The notes beneath the pieces were generated by a model that saw nothing but the letters and a program-made list of their open reading frames with translations, ran no database searches and had not been told where the DNA came from. This document shows positions 46,501-58,500 of a stretch of DNA of 64,000 bases, piece after piece. Origin of the DNA: Haliclona indistincta (Eukaryota; Porifera; Demospongiae; Haplosclerida; Chalinidae); the NCBI GenBank assembly GCA_964017065.1, contig OZ024786.1, positions 2,354,411 through 2,418,410 on the forward strand, written 5' to 3'. A program made the translations under genes and the position numbers. The first letter of the stretch is position 1, and each line of letters starts with the position of its first letter.

Positions 46501-49500
46501 CTTGGCTGGAGTAGCCGTGCCATTGTCCTGGTTTGATGCAACTGCTATATATGATATTGGATCAGGATCTGGTGCAGAACAGCAACCATCTGTATCTGTG
46601 CTATTTGGTCTAGACAGCGAACAAAACATGCAAACAAAGATTGGTGATGTCTCTCTTATCTCGAGACCAGCATGTACAATTGCTTCCAATATCAATGAAT
46701 TGAGAGTGCTCGTCCCAATTCAGGTGAATTATCCAGGAGAGACACTGGAAATACAAGTAGCTGCTAATACTGAGTATGATATTATTAGCTTTCGCTTCAG
46801 CTGTGAATCTGAGGAAGGAATTTCATTTACAAAAGTTTCATCTAATAATGGATTCGTCATAGCAACAGAGCTGAATGACACGACCGCCTATGTCAGTGGA
46901 ATAAATCCTGATCCTCATGACCAAGCAATCACTGAACCAAAGCAGCTAGTCACTATTGGAATCACAATAAATGAATCTCTCCATCTAAACAAAGAGAAGT
47001 ACTTCAATTTAAGTTGCCATGCCGATTATGTGGTTAATACTCGAATGCAGGAATCAATTTCTCAATCATCTGCCTCTCACACTAGTCTGATGCAACCATC
47101 TTGTGAGGCAGAGTATGCAGGGATTCTAGTAGCTCCAAAAGCCATGAGAGGAATATTTGCGTATGCTTCAAGCAATTCTATTCTAAACACAGCCAAACTG
47201 AATGGAGAGAAAGTGTCAGTGAATGTCACTACTGTTGGTGTGTACATCACAGGAGAATTTATGATTGAAAGTGAACTTGATTGCAATGCCAGTGCTCCAC
47301 TCAAAATGACCAGTGACTGCAAACAGGTGTATCAAGATGGAACCGAAAGTACTGGTAGCAACTACACCAGTGTTATCATCACTGGACATGCTGATACCAC
47401 AGCAACTATTTTCTTTCGGGTTTGGTACCCAGCTGAGAGCAGCATTGTTACTGAAACATATGAGTTGCATCGAATTGGTGGAGTTTTAGGCTCAAACTGC
47501 AGTAATCTTTATGAGAAAACCAATGTTGATGTTGAAGTTGTCTTTCAAGCAGGAGAAGGCCTCACCCAAACAGCTGTACTCACTGAACTTCTTCAAGACA
47601 ATCTCTTTTCTTCAAATCCAAATGTCACAGAGTTGTTGAAGGCCAATCATATTGTCAGAGCCATTGGTAAATTGGCTGGAACTACAAAGCTTGAGCTTAG
47701 GCATTCAGAAAATGGTCTGCTTGTGAATGAGCTAGAACTTGTGGTCTCTGATGTACCTGTAACTGTAGAAGATCTGAGTTTTAATCTTCACACTTCCCTT
47801 GTGCCTGCAGAGCTTGAAGTAGCTACTGCTGGTAGCCAGTACAATGAGAATGCTCTGGTAGAGATTATTACTGATTTACGATATCTGAACACACCTGTTG
47901 TGGTAGTCACTGATGCTATTCTAAGCAATGGACGTAATTTCGAATTTTCTCCAGTGGACAACCTTCACTTGACATCTGAAGACAAAGAGGTTATCACAGT
48001 CTCTAGATCTGATGAGATTACAGTGAGAGGATCGGTACGTAGTGGTCTTCTCTTGAGAGGGAACTGGACGGTCTGTAATGGTCACAGCTTATATTCTACA
48101 GCAGAACTAATCTCAATATCCTTGGTCAATGTAAGCTCTATTGAAGCAATCGTTGGAGAAGATAAACTTACTGTGAGTCAACATGCAGGCATCTTAAATC
48201 GTCCAAATTCGACATCGATCACTGCCAACATTATTCACATTGATGGTAAAAGAGTCGATGTGACAAATGATTCAAGAACGACTTTCCACGATTCTGAAGA
48301 TCTTTTAACATTCTCACACGGACTAGTGGGCATATCAGCTAACACTGTTCAAACAGTCACTGAGTTATCAAGCATTCTCTCGACTAACGTAACTGTCCGA
48401 TACCAGTCTACACAAATAGACACAAGCATCACTGTTGGACCTATTCAAATAGTCAGTATTGTTGGAATCAAGCTCAAAGCCTATCCCTATCCTGGTTGGA
48501 ATGGAGCAGGGCCTATCACCACACTGAGGCACTATGCAGGTACTACATCATTTCAAAAGGCCAAGTTACAACTATTGGCCATTCTCAATAATGGTGAACA
48601 AGTTGATATTACTGATGCCTCTGGTGTGCTTATCAGCATCAAGAACAATGATTCTGAAGCAGAAATCAATGGAAATATACTGACAGTGAATACTGGTGAT
48701 TTCTTAGTCAACATTACCGCAGAAATTGCTGAATTCTACGTCGAAACAAATATCAAAGTATCGAATGAATTGGTAATGGTTTCAAACATTACACATTTTG
48801 ATATCGGTATTGAAGACACTTTCTCTGGATACAGGAAAAGCAAGGCATTCGTGAAGACTGTTGGGTTAGTGTTCAATGACCAGAGCAGAATCCCTAATCT
48901 GATTGGTGAGAATGGGCCTATCATTGATGGCTTGGTACACTTCACTTCCTCTGCCAACACTATTATCGACATTCACAATAGTAGTGGAGAAATGACCTTA
49001 ATCCAAAACTCGCACTCTCCTGTGCAGATTTCAGTCACGGCCTCAAACACACCAGTCACCAAGACCCAGTCACTGCATTCTAATCTAGTTCCGATTCTAG
49101 GAGATGCAGACTTTGGCAAAGAAATTGGTTCGCCTCTACCTGTTCTCGATATAAATGCATCTTTTACACTACCAATCTATGTCAATACTGAAAATACCTC
49201 AGTTGGTGCTATTGAACTACACGTGGTTTACACAGAGTCTATTCTTGAGCTCACCTCTCGTCCTCTTGCTCCTAGTACTTTGAAACATGCTCTTTTTAAA
49301 AGTTCATACAATGACGTTGCTGGACAAGCACGATTTGGAATTGTATTCCAAAATAAAACGGTAGGGGAAACAAGAATGGAGGTCGGTTCACTATCCTTCA
49401 ACGTGAAGAGTGCAGGAAGTGGGTTCATATCAGTCGATGTGATAACCTTGAATACATACTACACCACCATTGACGACATTGGCTCTGCTACTCCACGGAG

Positions 49501-52500
49501 GTCACTACCGGCTCAAATAATTTTCACCACTGCTAGCGCTAACCCCGAAAGTACTACTGTACTATCTCCTACACCGTCTACTCTAACTCGCTGTAATTAT
49601 CCTCCTTGCTCTTTAGAGCAGTGCATTGCCATTGCAGGAGAGATGTCAGGAGCCGATGCTAATGGCGACTGTTTATTTGATCTGCTTGATGTCTTGGTAA
49701 CTCTAAAGCAGTCTGCTATTGGAAATTCATCGTCGATTCCTCCAGAACAGATTAGAGCTATGGATGCAGATAAGAATGGTCGCATCAGTACAGTGGATGC
49801 ACAGATGCTTATGAAAGCAAACTTTGACATCTACCCATTCATTTCTGATATTACAGTTCGTCCAGTCGATGCAGAATTTTCAAACTGTGTTCTCACCATT
49901 AACATGACTTTAAATAGAAAGATCGGAGCAGTGCAAGACAACACATACGTCATCTTTGGTCTGTTTCACACTATTTCAGATTTCCAGAATCAGTACGATG
50001 CTACAAATTTTTCAGTTGGATCGAAACACACTGGACCAGATCTTCCCCAAGGAGCTTACGGAGGGTGGGTTATGCCAGAGTACCAGGACAATGGAACATA
50101 CAGTATTAGAACAAATCCCGGCACTATTGCTCAAGTAGACATTGGCTTCTTGGCAGTCTATGGTGACATCAGAAACATAGAATCACGTTCATTTACTGTA
50201 ATCGGCAAGCCTACTCCTCCAGTCAGCTTCCAAAAACTTGTTACAACTATTAATGTGTCAGAATCTTATATTAAAATCTCAGTTTTGGATGGTTTTAATG
50301 CACAGACGCATTTCAACAACAGTTTTAATGCTACTCAGTGCTTCAACAACCACACACCAAAAACAAATCTATCTGGAGTCTACAACACAAGTGTGTTTGA
50401 GAATATCACCATTAACAGCACTATCTTAAATGTCACAGCAACTGATGATGACTCCCCTCAACCATCTGGAGAGCTAAGATACGGACTAGTTAACCTGACT
50501 CAACCAGGAACACTTGACATAGATACAGTCACTGGTGAGCTATATACAGCTGCAACATTAGACTATGAAAAATACACTGAAATAAATGCAACAGTGGCTG
50601 TCACAGATCAAGGTCCTCACTTATCAACACGAAAGAGTGCTACTCTTCAAGTTATACTTACAATAATTGATGTTAATGACAATCCGCCAGTGCCTGAGCA
50701 ATCAGTTTATGCTATAAATGTCAGCGAAGGAACGACCACTCCATCAGGCAACCTTCTGAATGTAACTGCACACGACAATGACACAAGTTTACAATTCCGC
50801 AACTTTCATTTTGAGTTTACGGATGAAGACCATCTCAGCTCAAAGTTTGTCATTGGTCTTCATGATGGTCAGTTAGTACTTAACGACACACTGGACAGAG
50901 AAACACAGGACTTCTACAACCTCACTGTACAAATAAATGACACTTCATCGCCTGCCAATTCACTGACTGCCACTACACACATTGAAGTTACTGTCACTGA
51001 CATAAATGATAATAGACCACTGTTCTTATCAAAAGCAACTGCAACTATATCCGAAAACAACTCCATCGGTGATGTTTTCTATCAAGCTGATGCAAGTGAT
51101 CTCGACTACGGCACAAACGGAGAAGTATTTTATTCTATTACGAGCATAGCAGAGGCAGATGATAGCGGAAATGAAGCAGTTCCTATAAAGTTTTCTGATG
51201 AATTGTTTTCAATTGATCCTATCAACGGTACATTGCAAGCACAAACTGTACTAGATAGAGAAGGTCTTCACAGTTTTATAATAACTATCAATGCAACTGA
51301 CAAAGGCATAGAACCACTGTCTACAACTTTTAACCTATGGGTAAAAGTGTGTGAGTTGAATGACAACGCTCCTCAATTCAGTGACCCAGAAGGTTACATG
51401 TTTTTTATCAATGAAAATACCGCCAGTGGAACTGTTCTTGAAACATCACTGCAATCGTTAAGCTCAGATAAAGACCTCGGATCTTTCTGTACTCAGGACA
51501 CAAGCAATGCACAAGACAATGTAATTGAGTACGAACTAGAAAATGATGATGAAATAACAGCATTTGCAGTGAGAGATAGTGGAGAAATCGTAGTTATCGG
51601 AGACATTGATTATGAAATGGTACAAGAAGTAATATTGGAAATCACAGCATTTGATCTAGGAGATCCACAACTTGAAACAAACACGACTGTGACAATCGTC
51701 ATACGGGATTTGAATGAGAAACCATCTTTTGATCAATTAATTTATGAAACTAGTGTATCTGAGAATGCTAAAGTGGGGACTGAACTGGACATGGAAATCA
51801 ACATCGCTGACCAAGACAGTGGTAAGAATGGAACTTTTAATGTATCACTGTCTGGAGAAAGAGCTGAAGACTTTGAAATCAATGAAACTGGTATTAGTAG
51901 TACTGGTAGTTTTACTGGTACTCTAAGCGTCCGCCATAAACTTAAACAATCACACTATCAGCTTAAAATTATTGCTATTGATGAAGGGTCTCCTCCATTG
52001 AGTAGCACTGCAGAACTCAATATTATTATAGCTGACATCAATGACAATATACCAGAATTCAACCAATCAAATTACACTACGACAATATCAGAGAATACTC
52101 CAGAAGTAACGACTATATTAACTGTGGCAGTTGAGGATCGTGAGGACATACGTACTAACAAAGTCAAATTCTCACTCAATGGAAGCTATGCACACTTTAG
52201 GATTAATCCTACTTCTGGTGAAATCTATCCCAACAGCAAGTCATATGTTTCCAAGAACACTACTTACACATTCATAGTAGTGGCTTCTGATTCGTCAGTA
52301 GTTGGTTCAACCAACCATGCTTCTACTAATGCTACAGTCATAATCAATGTCTACAATGAAACCAGTGTCTCTGATGTCATATTCGTCTGGGCAATTATTG
52401 CTATAGCTGTCTTCACTATTGTGATACTCATCACTGTACTGGTTTGGATACTAGTGTGTCTCTGTGCAAGGTACATACGTACATATAAGTAGTCCATGCA

Positions 52501-53155
52501 TCAGTTATTATGAGCATTGTGTGCACTGTTCATTTTATAACTACATTTGCATGCTAACTACAAAGCTTATACCATGTTTTCACACTTTTAAATGCAAGAT
52601 GTGCACTGTGGTAATGACTACACCATGACTGAGTTGTGCTTTAAATACAGAATTAGGCGGACAAGAAAACTGATTAAAAAGAAAAGACTTGCCGACCATT
52701 CCTTGTTTGAGATCAAAGAAGGTAATACTACATGTAGCTATAATAAATACTGCTATTTTCAACAATCCTGTTCAGGAACCAAAAAATTTGAAATGAGGGG
52801 ATTTCAGGATCCAGAGAAAGGGCCTGTGAATTACCAGCGACAGACAGACAAGATTAAAGTAACAAGGATAGTTGAACAGACAACATGGAATGGGCCGAAA
52901 AGATTAAAAAAGAAGGAATCTTCAGAAGATGATGTTGACATTCACAAAGAAAATCCACTTTTTGCTGATACTCCTCATGAGTATGTCAGTCAGTTTAATA
53001 ATCCAATCTACTTCAGTCAAGATGAGGTTGATGAAGCTACTGGTGCTGGAGTCGAATCAGAAGAATTTGATAAAAACACAGCATTGTACTCAGTCAGTGA
53101 TGGTAAAAAGAGAACCAAGGAAGTTGGAATGAGTGAGGTAGACACTCTATTTTAA
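28567..53155 (+). CDS. giant cadherin with embedded cohesin/dockerin block
   Basis: A single-pass adhesion protein of about 6,200 residues. Exon 1 (28567-28636) encodes a signal peptide (SVILLLLLIALIRPSYG). Later exons, phase-consistent except at the noted breaks, are 28687-28764, 28816-28861, 28907-29028, 30933-31332, 31437-32598, 32713-32881, 32952-33097, 33477-33775, 34746-34903, 34949-35135, 35205-35412, 36822-about 37770, about 38267-52470, 52651-52721 and 52776-53155. I count about 42 cadherin repeats by their DxNDNxP, LDxE/LDRE and xEN motifs: 36 before and 6 after a long block (about 46100-50340) holding cohesin- and dockerin-like domains. A membrane helix (WAIIAIAVFTIVILITVLVW) precedes a ~165-residue basic/acidic tail with NPLF and NNPIYF (PTB-type NPxY-like) motifs, ending EVDTLF. 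Frame breaks: 28740, ~31110, 40360, ~44270. The 37770/38267 junction is unresolved. AATAAA overlaps the stop. Confidence 0.85.
29287..30450 (+). mobile_element. composite repeat, copy B (in cadherin intron 4)
   Basis: Palindrome at 29287-29686 followed by the same ~760 bp tail as copy A without the nested insertions, ending GGGAGTCACTACCGTGCCTCCC. It occupies most of the 1.9-kb intron between exons ending at 29028 and starting at 30933. It serves as the empty-site reference that dates the nested insertions of copy A. Confidence 0.85.
33913..34199. mobile_element. 287-bp hAT-like MITE in a cadherin intron
   Basis: Termini CAGTAGCGGTTCTAG and CTAGAACCGCCACTG are imperfect inverted repeats of the CAGTGGCGG type common in hAT elements. 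It is flanked by an exact 8-bp duplication CTCTAGTT (33905-33912, 34200-34207), the hAT hallmark. It is non-coding and lies in the intron 33776-34745. Confidence 0.9.
35551..36569 (+). mobile_element. composite repeat, copy C (in cadherin intron)
   Basis: Third copy of the composite: palindrome at about 35551-35922, then a shorter, more diverged tail ending CATAGGGAGGCATTACCGTGCCTCCCTA. It lies in the intron between exons ending 35412 and starting 36822. A partial pogo-like terminus (AGTGGAACCCCTCTAAACCGG) sits just upstream at about 35484. Confidence 0.8.
37849..38135. mobile_element. 287-bp MITE with ~100-bp inverted repeats
   Basis: ATGGTTTGTACACGTTTTCT at the left and its reverse complement at the right begin imperfect inverted repeats that include GAGATCGACGCGCTGTAAAC and CTATACGTTT words. 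It lies between cadherin coding blocks, presumably in an intron. No target duplication could be identified with confidence. Confidence 0.75.
38793..42567 (+). repeat. near-identical tandem duplication of six cadherin repeats
   Basis: Unit 1 (38793-40680, 1,888 bp) and unit 2 (40681-42567, 1,887 bp) read almost the same over six cadherin repeats each, from NDNAPVFSK to VVGDVNDNAPVF. 1,887 is exactly 629 codons, so the duplication kept the frame. Unit 1 has one additional A at 40359-40363 (GAAACAGCC against GAACAGCC), which breaks its frame at the end of its fifth repeat. Very few differences are seen between units, so the event is recent or maintained by conversion. Confidence 0.95.
49130..49845 (+). 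other. cohesin-like plus dockerin-like domains inside the cadherin
   Basis: At about 49130-49510 the protein reads as a beta-rich cohesin-like domain (LPVLDINASFTLPIYVNT; VGAIELHVVYTESILELTS; GFISVDVITL). After a short Thr/Ser/Pro linker, 49655-49705 encodes DANGDCLFDLLDVLVTLKQ and 49763-49820 encodes DADKNGRISTVDAQMLMKANF (20 residues shown in two parts: DADKNGRISTVD, AQMLMKANF). These match the duplicated F-hand calcium loops of dockerins (Asp at loop positions 1, 3/Asn, 5 and 12). Cohesin and dockerin are partner modules best known from bacterial cellulosomes; cohesin is also known in some animal adhesion proteins. Here both are on one polypeptide between cadherin repeats 36 and 37. Confidence 0.75.
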
Positions 53156-53388
53156 TAAAAGACTACGTTTTGTTTTTTGACTGCTTTGTTTATAATATGT
53201 TATAACATGGTCTTATTTATTAAGCGCTAACAATAAAAAATTAATTATAGTTCAGTTTCAGCTGACAAAAACAAAAAAATCTTTCTCTCTACTCAATGGT
53301 CTACGCTACGCTCGGTACAGTTCTTATTATTTGCTCTTGGCCTAGGATGTTATTCAGTGAATCAGTGGCTTTGCTTCCTTCTTAACAG
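53156..53388. other. short intergenic stretch
   Basis: Between the cadherin stop and the first recognisable exon of the decayed transporter. It contains a pyrimidine-rich acceptor (TTTGCTTCCTTCTTAACAG) at its right end, but no upstream exons of that gene. Confidence 0.5.
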
Positions 53389-55035
53389 ATCAGACAATCG
53401 GTGCCACTTCAGATGAGCTTAGTTCAGTTGTACGCTGGTCTGTTTTGGCTAACTACGTTGGATTTAATGAATTAGGGTTAAATGCAAGTGTTATGTGTAT
53501 TTCTTCAATGATGCTGGACTGTGTGTTCCTTTATTGTATTCTGTTCTGTTGTGATCATCATCAGTGGTTGGACAGGACTCATAAGGTCACTAACCCGATC
53601 AAGCTCAGCATACAGGTACTCAACTACACTAGGAAGCACAGATACCCTGAGAGACGCAATGCCTTCACCTATATTGATGAGGAACAGCCCACACGAACAG
53701 GCTATGGCAAGGAGAAATTCGGAGGACCCTTTACTGAGGAGGAGGTAGAGGATATGAAGACTGTCTTACACTTGCTTCCCTTGGTCATATGCTTGATAAC
53801 AAATATGCTTATTTGTTGAATGTGGGATGGCGTCATTGGCTTTTCTCTCTGGTAATTATTCCATTGCATCAAGTTCTTTTTTGCCGATGTGTATTTGGCT
53901 CTCTATGCAGTGGGATATCTGTTGTTAGGAGCAGCACTAGTTTGGAGAGTAGTGCTTTCTCATAATGTGCATAAATATCTTTCTTGTGTGGCTACTAATG
54001 GTACAGACTGGTCACACGTGGATTGGTACTGGAAACTTGGTCCAGGTATCTTGTATGGCATTGGTTGTACGATGACTAATGTTCTTATTAACCCTCGGCG
54101 CATGCGCGAGGGTTACGGTACTTGGTTTGTCATTCGCTGTCCATCGAGCTGCAGAGATCAGCGATCACTTTTACGCGCTGGTAAAGTTATGACATGATAA
54201 GCACCGCAATGGCTTGCAATTTGTCTCGTGGATTTTGCTAAAGTGCTTTCATTCTCGAGTTATGGCTGACTCACCTTGACGGCTATCTTGGACCTCTCTG
54301 ACTACAAAAGCGCCCATAGCTTTTTTTATAATATGTTTTTGCATGAGCAAAGGAAACACAAAATAGCAAATTAAAAAGCAAATTAGCAAACTAAATAGCA
54401 AATTAGTTGACTACCTATGTACTTTTAGATTCCAACCAAACTGCAGAACAGCTCTCAGGAAAGAGACTACACTACAGTAATGGCTATAGCTGGTCACGCT
54501 ACCTGGTCAAAATGGTCACGCTCACATGACACACCTTGTCCTTATATGGTCAGCACTTTGCTGTCTTTTGTTTAGCAGTGCAGTTTCAATAGCAAGCAGG
54601 CTGGCTTTAGCTGCAAAGCTCCTTTTGCAAACCATAACTATAAGGAGCTAACTCTACAATGTGCAACATGCCGAGTGTTTTGTGAAATCTGTCCTTGTTC
54701 TTGAATTTATTATTGCTCAGTCACCATGCAGACAAGATGAAAGGTTTTGTTACTGGAGTAAAGCTTGGTATTTTTGGTATAGTTTGCTTGATTGGTGAGG
54801 GTTTTTCCTGGATAACGTTTAAATTATGTTGTGATACAGTAGCAGTAACTGCTCTTGTTGTATTGTTTGTGCATGGTCTTCCTGGTCCTTTGCGAGCATT
54901 ACACACTACGTGATGAGAGGAACAGAGAGATCAACATACAGGCCATAGTGGAGGAACACTATGAGAGGTACATGGACCAGGAGGAGGAGTATGAGAGAGA
55001 AAATCCGCAATTTTTCTGACTCTGATAGTGATTAA
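53389..55035 (+). pseudogene. decayed, diverged sixth POT-transporter copy
   Basis: The first recognisable segment (53389-53816) reads DQTIGATSDELSSVVRWSVL and later RKHRYPERRNAFTYIDEE and GGPFTEEEVEDMKT, aligning with residues about 135-290 of the array copies but clearly diverged. It follows a strong acceptor, so this lineage had introns. The N-terminal third is missing. After 53816 homology continues only in shifting frames (53890-54085, 54690-54915) and ends with RDERNREINIQAIVEEHYER and DQEEEYERE, equivalent to the C-terminal tail. A ~600-bp insertion splits it at 54085-54690. Not functional. Confidence 0.8.
54085..54690. mobile_element. insertion inside the sixth transporter copy
   Basis: The transporter homology stops at TTCTTATTAACC and resumes near 54695. 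The left edge carries the GGCGCATGCGC palindrome and GGGTTACGGTACTTG, the inverse of the 34-bp mini-insertion at 5472-5505. The interior has no coding signal. The right end is not sharply defined. Confidence 0.45.
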
Positions 55036-55081
55036 ATACATACTCATTGTTGTGAATCAAACAAGAAAAAGGACACAAACA

Positions 55082-55469
55082 AGAAATTAAAAAGATTTCT
55101 ATCGAAATCAAAAGGATGTAGTAATGAAGAAATCTACCACTGGTTCACAATGTAAACCAACAAGGAACAAGCATAGAATGGTAACACGATTGACTTGCTA
55201 ATAGAACATAGATCCCTACATCAGTGGCTGTACATGAGATCAATATTTTGTCACAAGCTAAATTCTATTCAAAGTGTCACTCAACAGTATATAGCTTAAC
55301 TAGCTATAGTCTGCCACAGCAGCCACGGATGTAGGGATCTATGGTCTGTTAGCAAGTCAATCGTGTTACCATTCTATGCTTGTTCCTTGTTGGTTTACAT
55401 TGTGAATCAGTGGTAGATTTCTTCATCACTACATCCTTTTGATTTCGATAGAAATCTTTATAATTTCTT
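55082..55469 (-). mobile_element. stand-alone 380-bp palindrome, copy D
   Basis: Arms match copy A closely, with AAAGGACACAAACAAG on its left (the reverse complement of the tail start of copy A), so it is in the opposite orientation and truncated in its tail. It lies between the decayed transporter and the 3' end of the beta-helix gene. Confidence 0.85.
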
Positions 55470-55529
55470 GTAAGCTACAGTAGTCAGCAAAAAAGCACAA
55501 ACTATACACAAACAAGAATTATAATACTG

Positions 55530-58500
55530 TCAAAATGTCCTATAGCTGTTGCTGATAGTGACTTCATTGTTCTCATTGAGAAGACGATAAGGAAGACTGT
55601 CATTAACATCAGTGCACTCACGATTGACTGGAGTCTCCTTCTTCGTCTTTAGTGAAGACAATTTCTGGTACACTTTAATGGCTATGTAGACAACCATGTA
55701 TCCAATGGAGATAGAGATCAGTAGTAACTGTACAATCATTAATGATGCTCCATTTGATCGGCGGTATGCTAGGTTAAAAAGAGTGATTATTAAAATAAAT
55801 AGGATGTTTATGAAAAGAAAAATCTCCAGTAAATCGTGCCATTTCTTTATATATGGTTGAAGAAATATGTGTAATAAAATTATGCAAATGAAGAGACAGA
55901 TGGCAACTCCATAGTAATATTCAGGGCCTTGGATAATCATGCCGGTTATTGTAATAAACACCAGACGATAAAAGAAGTAAAGTCCAGCAAAGTAACGGTG
56001 TCTATCTCTGAAGCAAGCCTGGAAGGAGTCAAGAAATGGCATCAGCTTCAGTCGTAGTTTGTTGTAGTACCACTTTGGTGCTGTACTTGTGAAGCAGTCC
56101 ATGCTGAACAGCTTAGTGAGTATGGGTTCCAGAATGAGGATAGTTGGTGGAGGAATCAAGATGAAGATCATACAAAGAAAAGCAGGCACAGCATACCAAA
56201 GATGAGCTCCCTTGAGATAGTCCAGTTCACCATCAAATAAAGCTACAGTTGTATTCCATTTACGATATATGCCGAAGAGATGTGAAGGTGTAAGTATGTG
56301 CGAGGTAATAGCAGCACATTGGAAGTAGCACAGTACTAGGAATGCTGACAGTCCATCTACTATAGACCCTCTAATGTTCCTCCTGCCACATCGTCTGCAC
56401 AGCTTCACACAGCTATAACACGAGTGTACTCTCATGATCAAGATAGTGGCAATAACCAGAAAGAAGGCATATGCCAGTGTGGCATATTTGATCATCAAAA
56501 TATTCATGATAGTGTCAGTTTGAAAGATACAAAATTCTCCACCACTCCGTATGTCAAAAGCAAGGATACCTATAATTATTTCAAAGAAATCTACTAGATG
56601 CTTTGTAATCTGGTTTGTTATACGAATTGTTCCAAATGCAGTGATATTAAGTAGTGATATTATTTGAACATAAAAGATAAAGCTGTAGACAGCTCCTGAA
56701 GTGAGGCTGATGTTGAAGAGCAGGATGATGAGGAATATGATGGTAACTGGAATCAGCTCTGAGGCAATATAGATAGGTATACCATATTGACAGCTGGTGG
56801 TATTGCCACATTTAAATTTACTAGAATGATAGTATACTGATGTATTTTGAACACATCTTCCACACAGTCGTCCATGCCTGTATTCTCCACAAATCCGTTC
56901 CTCTAGTTCTCGTGTATTGGCCTCAGGAGGTAAACTACAGAGCTGTGTTTTGTTATTACAGTTGACTTTTTGGTTGCATAATTGTGTTACACAGAGTCCA
57001 GTAAGCAAATTATCTTGTGTTGCATTTTCAGAATTGTATCCTGCCCAATAGTTACTGGCTATTGCTGCTGTTCCATAATAGCACTCTATTGATGTGTAGT
57101 CGAGTTTGTTTGAACAAACACATTTCGTTGATGAATTTACAAATACAAATCCCGGACCACAGTAGGATAATTCAAATCCTACAACACGTGTATATGTAGA
57201 ACTTTCCAACAACAACTCTCCCTTGTCTCCTTGAAAGCCTAAGAGAATGATTGAGTTATTGTAATAATTAGCAACTTCGGCATTTTGTCCTGAACTCTGT
57301 ACTCTGGCTGTGAAGGGGAACAGTTTACTGACATCACCTCCTAACTCATCGCGTTGCACTATTTTTAAAGAAGCTTCTATACCAGGCGGAACTACAACAT
57401 TTTGAAAATCGAAGGTAATGTTATGGGAAGAAGTAGCAACATGTTTCTTAGAGTCTTTGAAAGTAAAATTTCCAAAGCAATTTCTTTCATAAAAGGATAA
57501 ATTTGCAGAGTTATTGACTACGTCATTGCAAGATGCGATACAGGGAATGATGGATGTTGCATAAATATCGATGTAACCAATAATAGCTTTGTTGTTGTGG
57601 AAATGAAAAGAAACATTATATGGTACTCTCCTGTAGTCCAATGTTAGAAAGCAAGTTTTTAGGTACATGTTTGAAGAGAGACGCTTTCTAGTTAAGGCAC
57701 AAATGGCGCCGCTAAACTTGGTGGCTGTGTTATCTGTGAAGTAAAAGTAACTGTTGTTCCCAGCTTGAAGAGCTGACTTACCAACCAGGACCATTGCTCC
57801 TCCTTGGTAACCGGTGTTGTTGCTGAAATATGCAAAGCTGTTAGTCTTACAGATAGCAATTGTTGAATAGTAAGTTGAATCAAGATACAATGCTGTCCCA
57901 TTGTTTCCTGTGAAGTTAGTGGTACCAGAAAATGTAACTGTTATTTCAGAAATAAAGAATGCGCCATTTTGGTTGCCATCTAAGATACTGGTGATAGATT
58001 TAAATATCACAATATTACTTTCGAATTTACAGTCAGTAAAATAAACTCGATTTATGAACATCGATCCATCTTTTGTGAAGACACCTCGACTAGCACTGAC
58101 TGCTGCACCACATTGAGCAGAATTATTCACAAAGAGACAGTTTATACAATCAAAATGATTGTAATGTTTGATTTTTCTCACAGAAGAAGCATAAGTTGAC
58201 AAACCTCCACCAAATCCAGCAATATTACCAATAAAGGAAGAATTTAAAACAGTAACTGTATTGTTAGTCGGAAAAGACTCATGGTAAGTATTATAACCTA
58301 TGTCAAGACCTCCTCCACCCGCAGATACTTTGTTGCCAATAAACTTGCTATTCAAAATCAGTATCCTGCTATTAGATGCACTTCCACTCACACTAATCAG
58401 TGCTCCACCCCCAAAAACTGCAACGTTACCTTCTAGAATGTTACCATCCAGGGTAATGCTGCTATTGCTGCAAACATTGTCAAAGAGAATTATTCGAATT

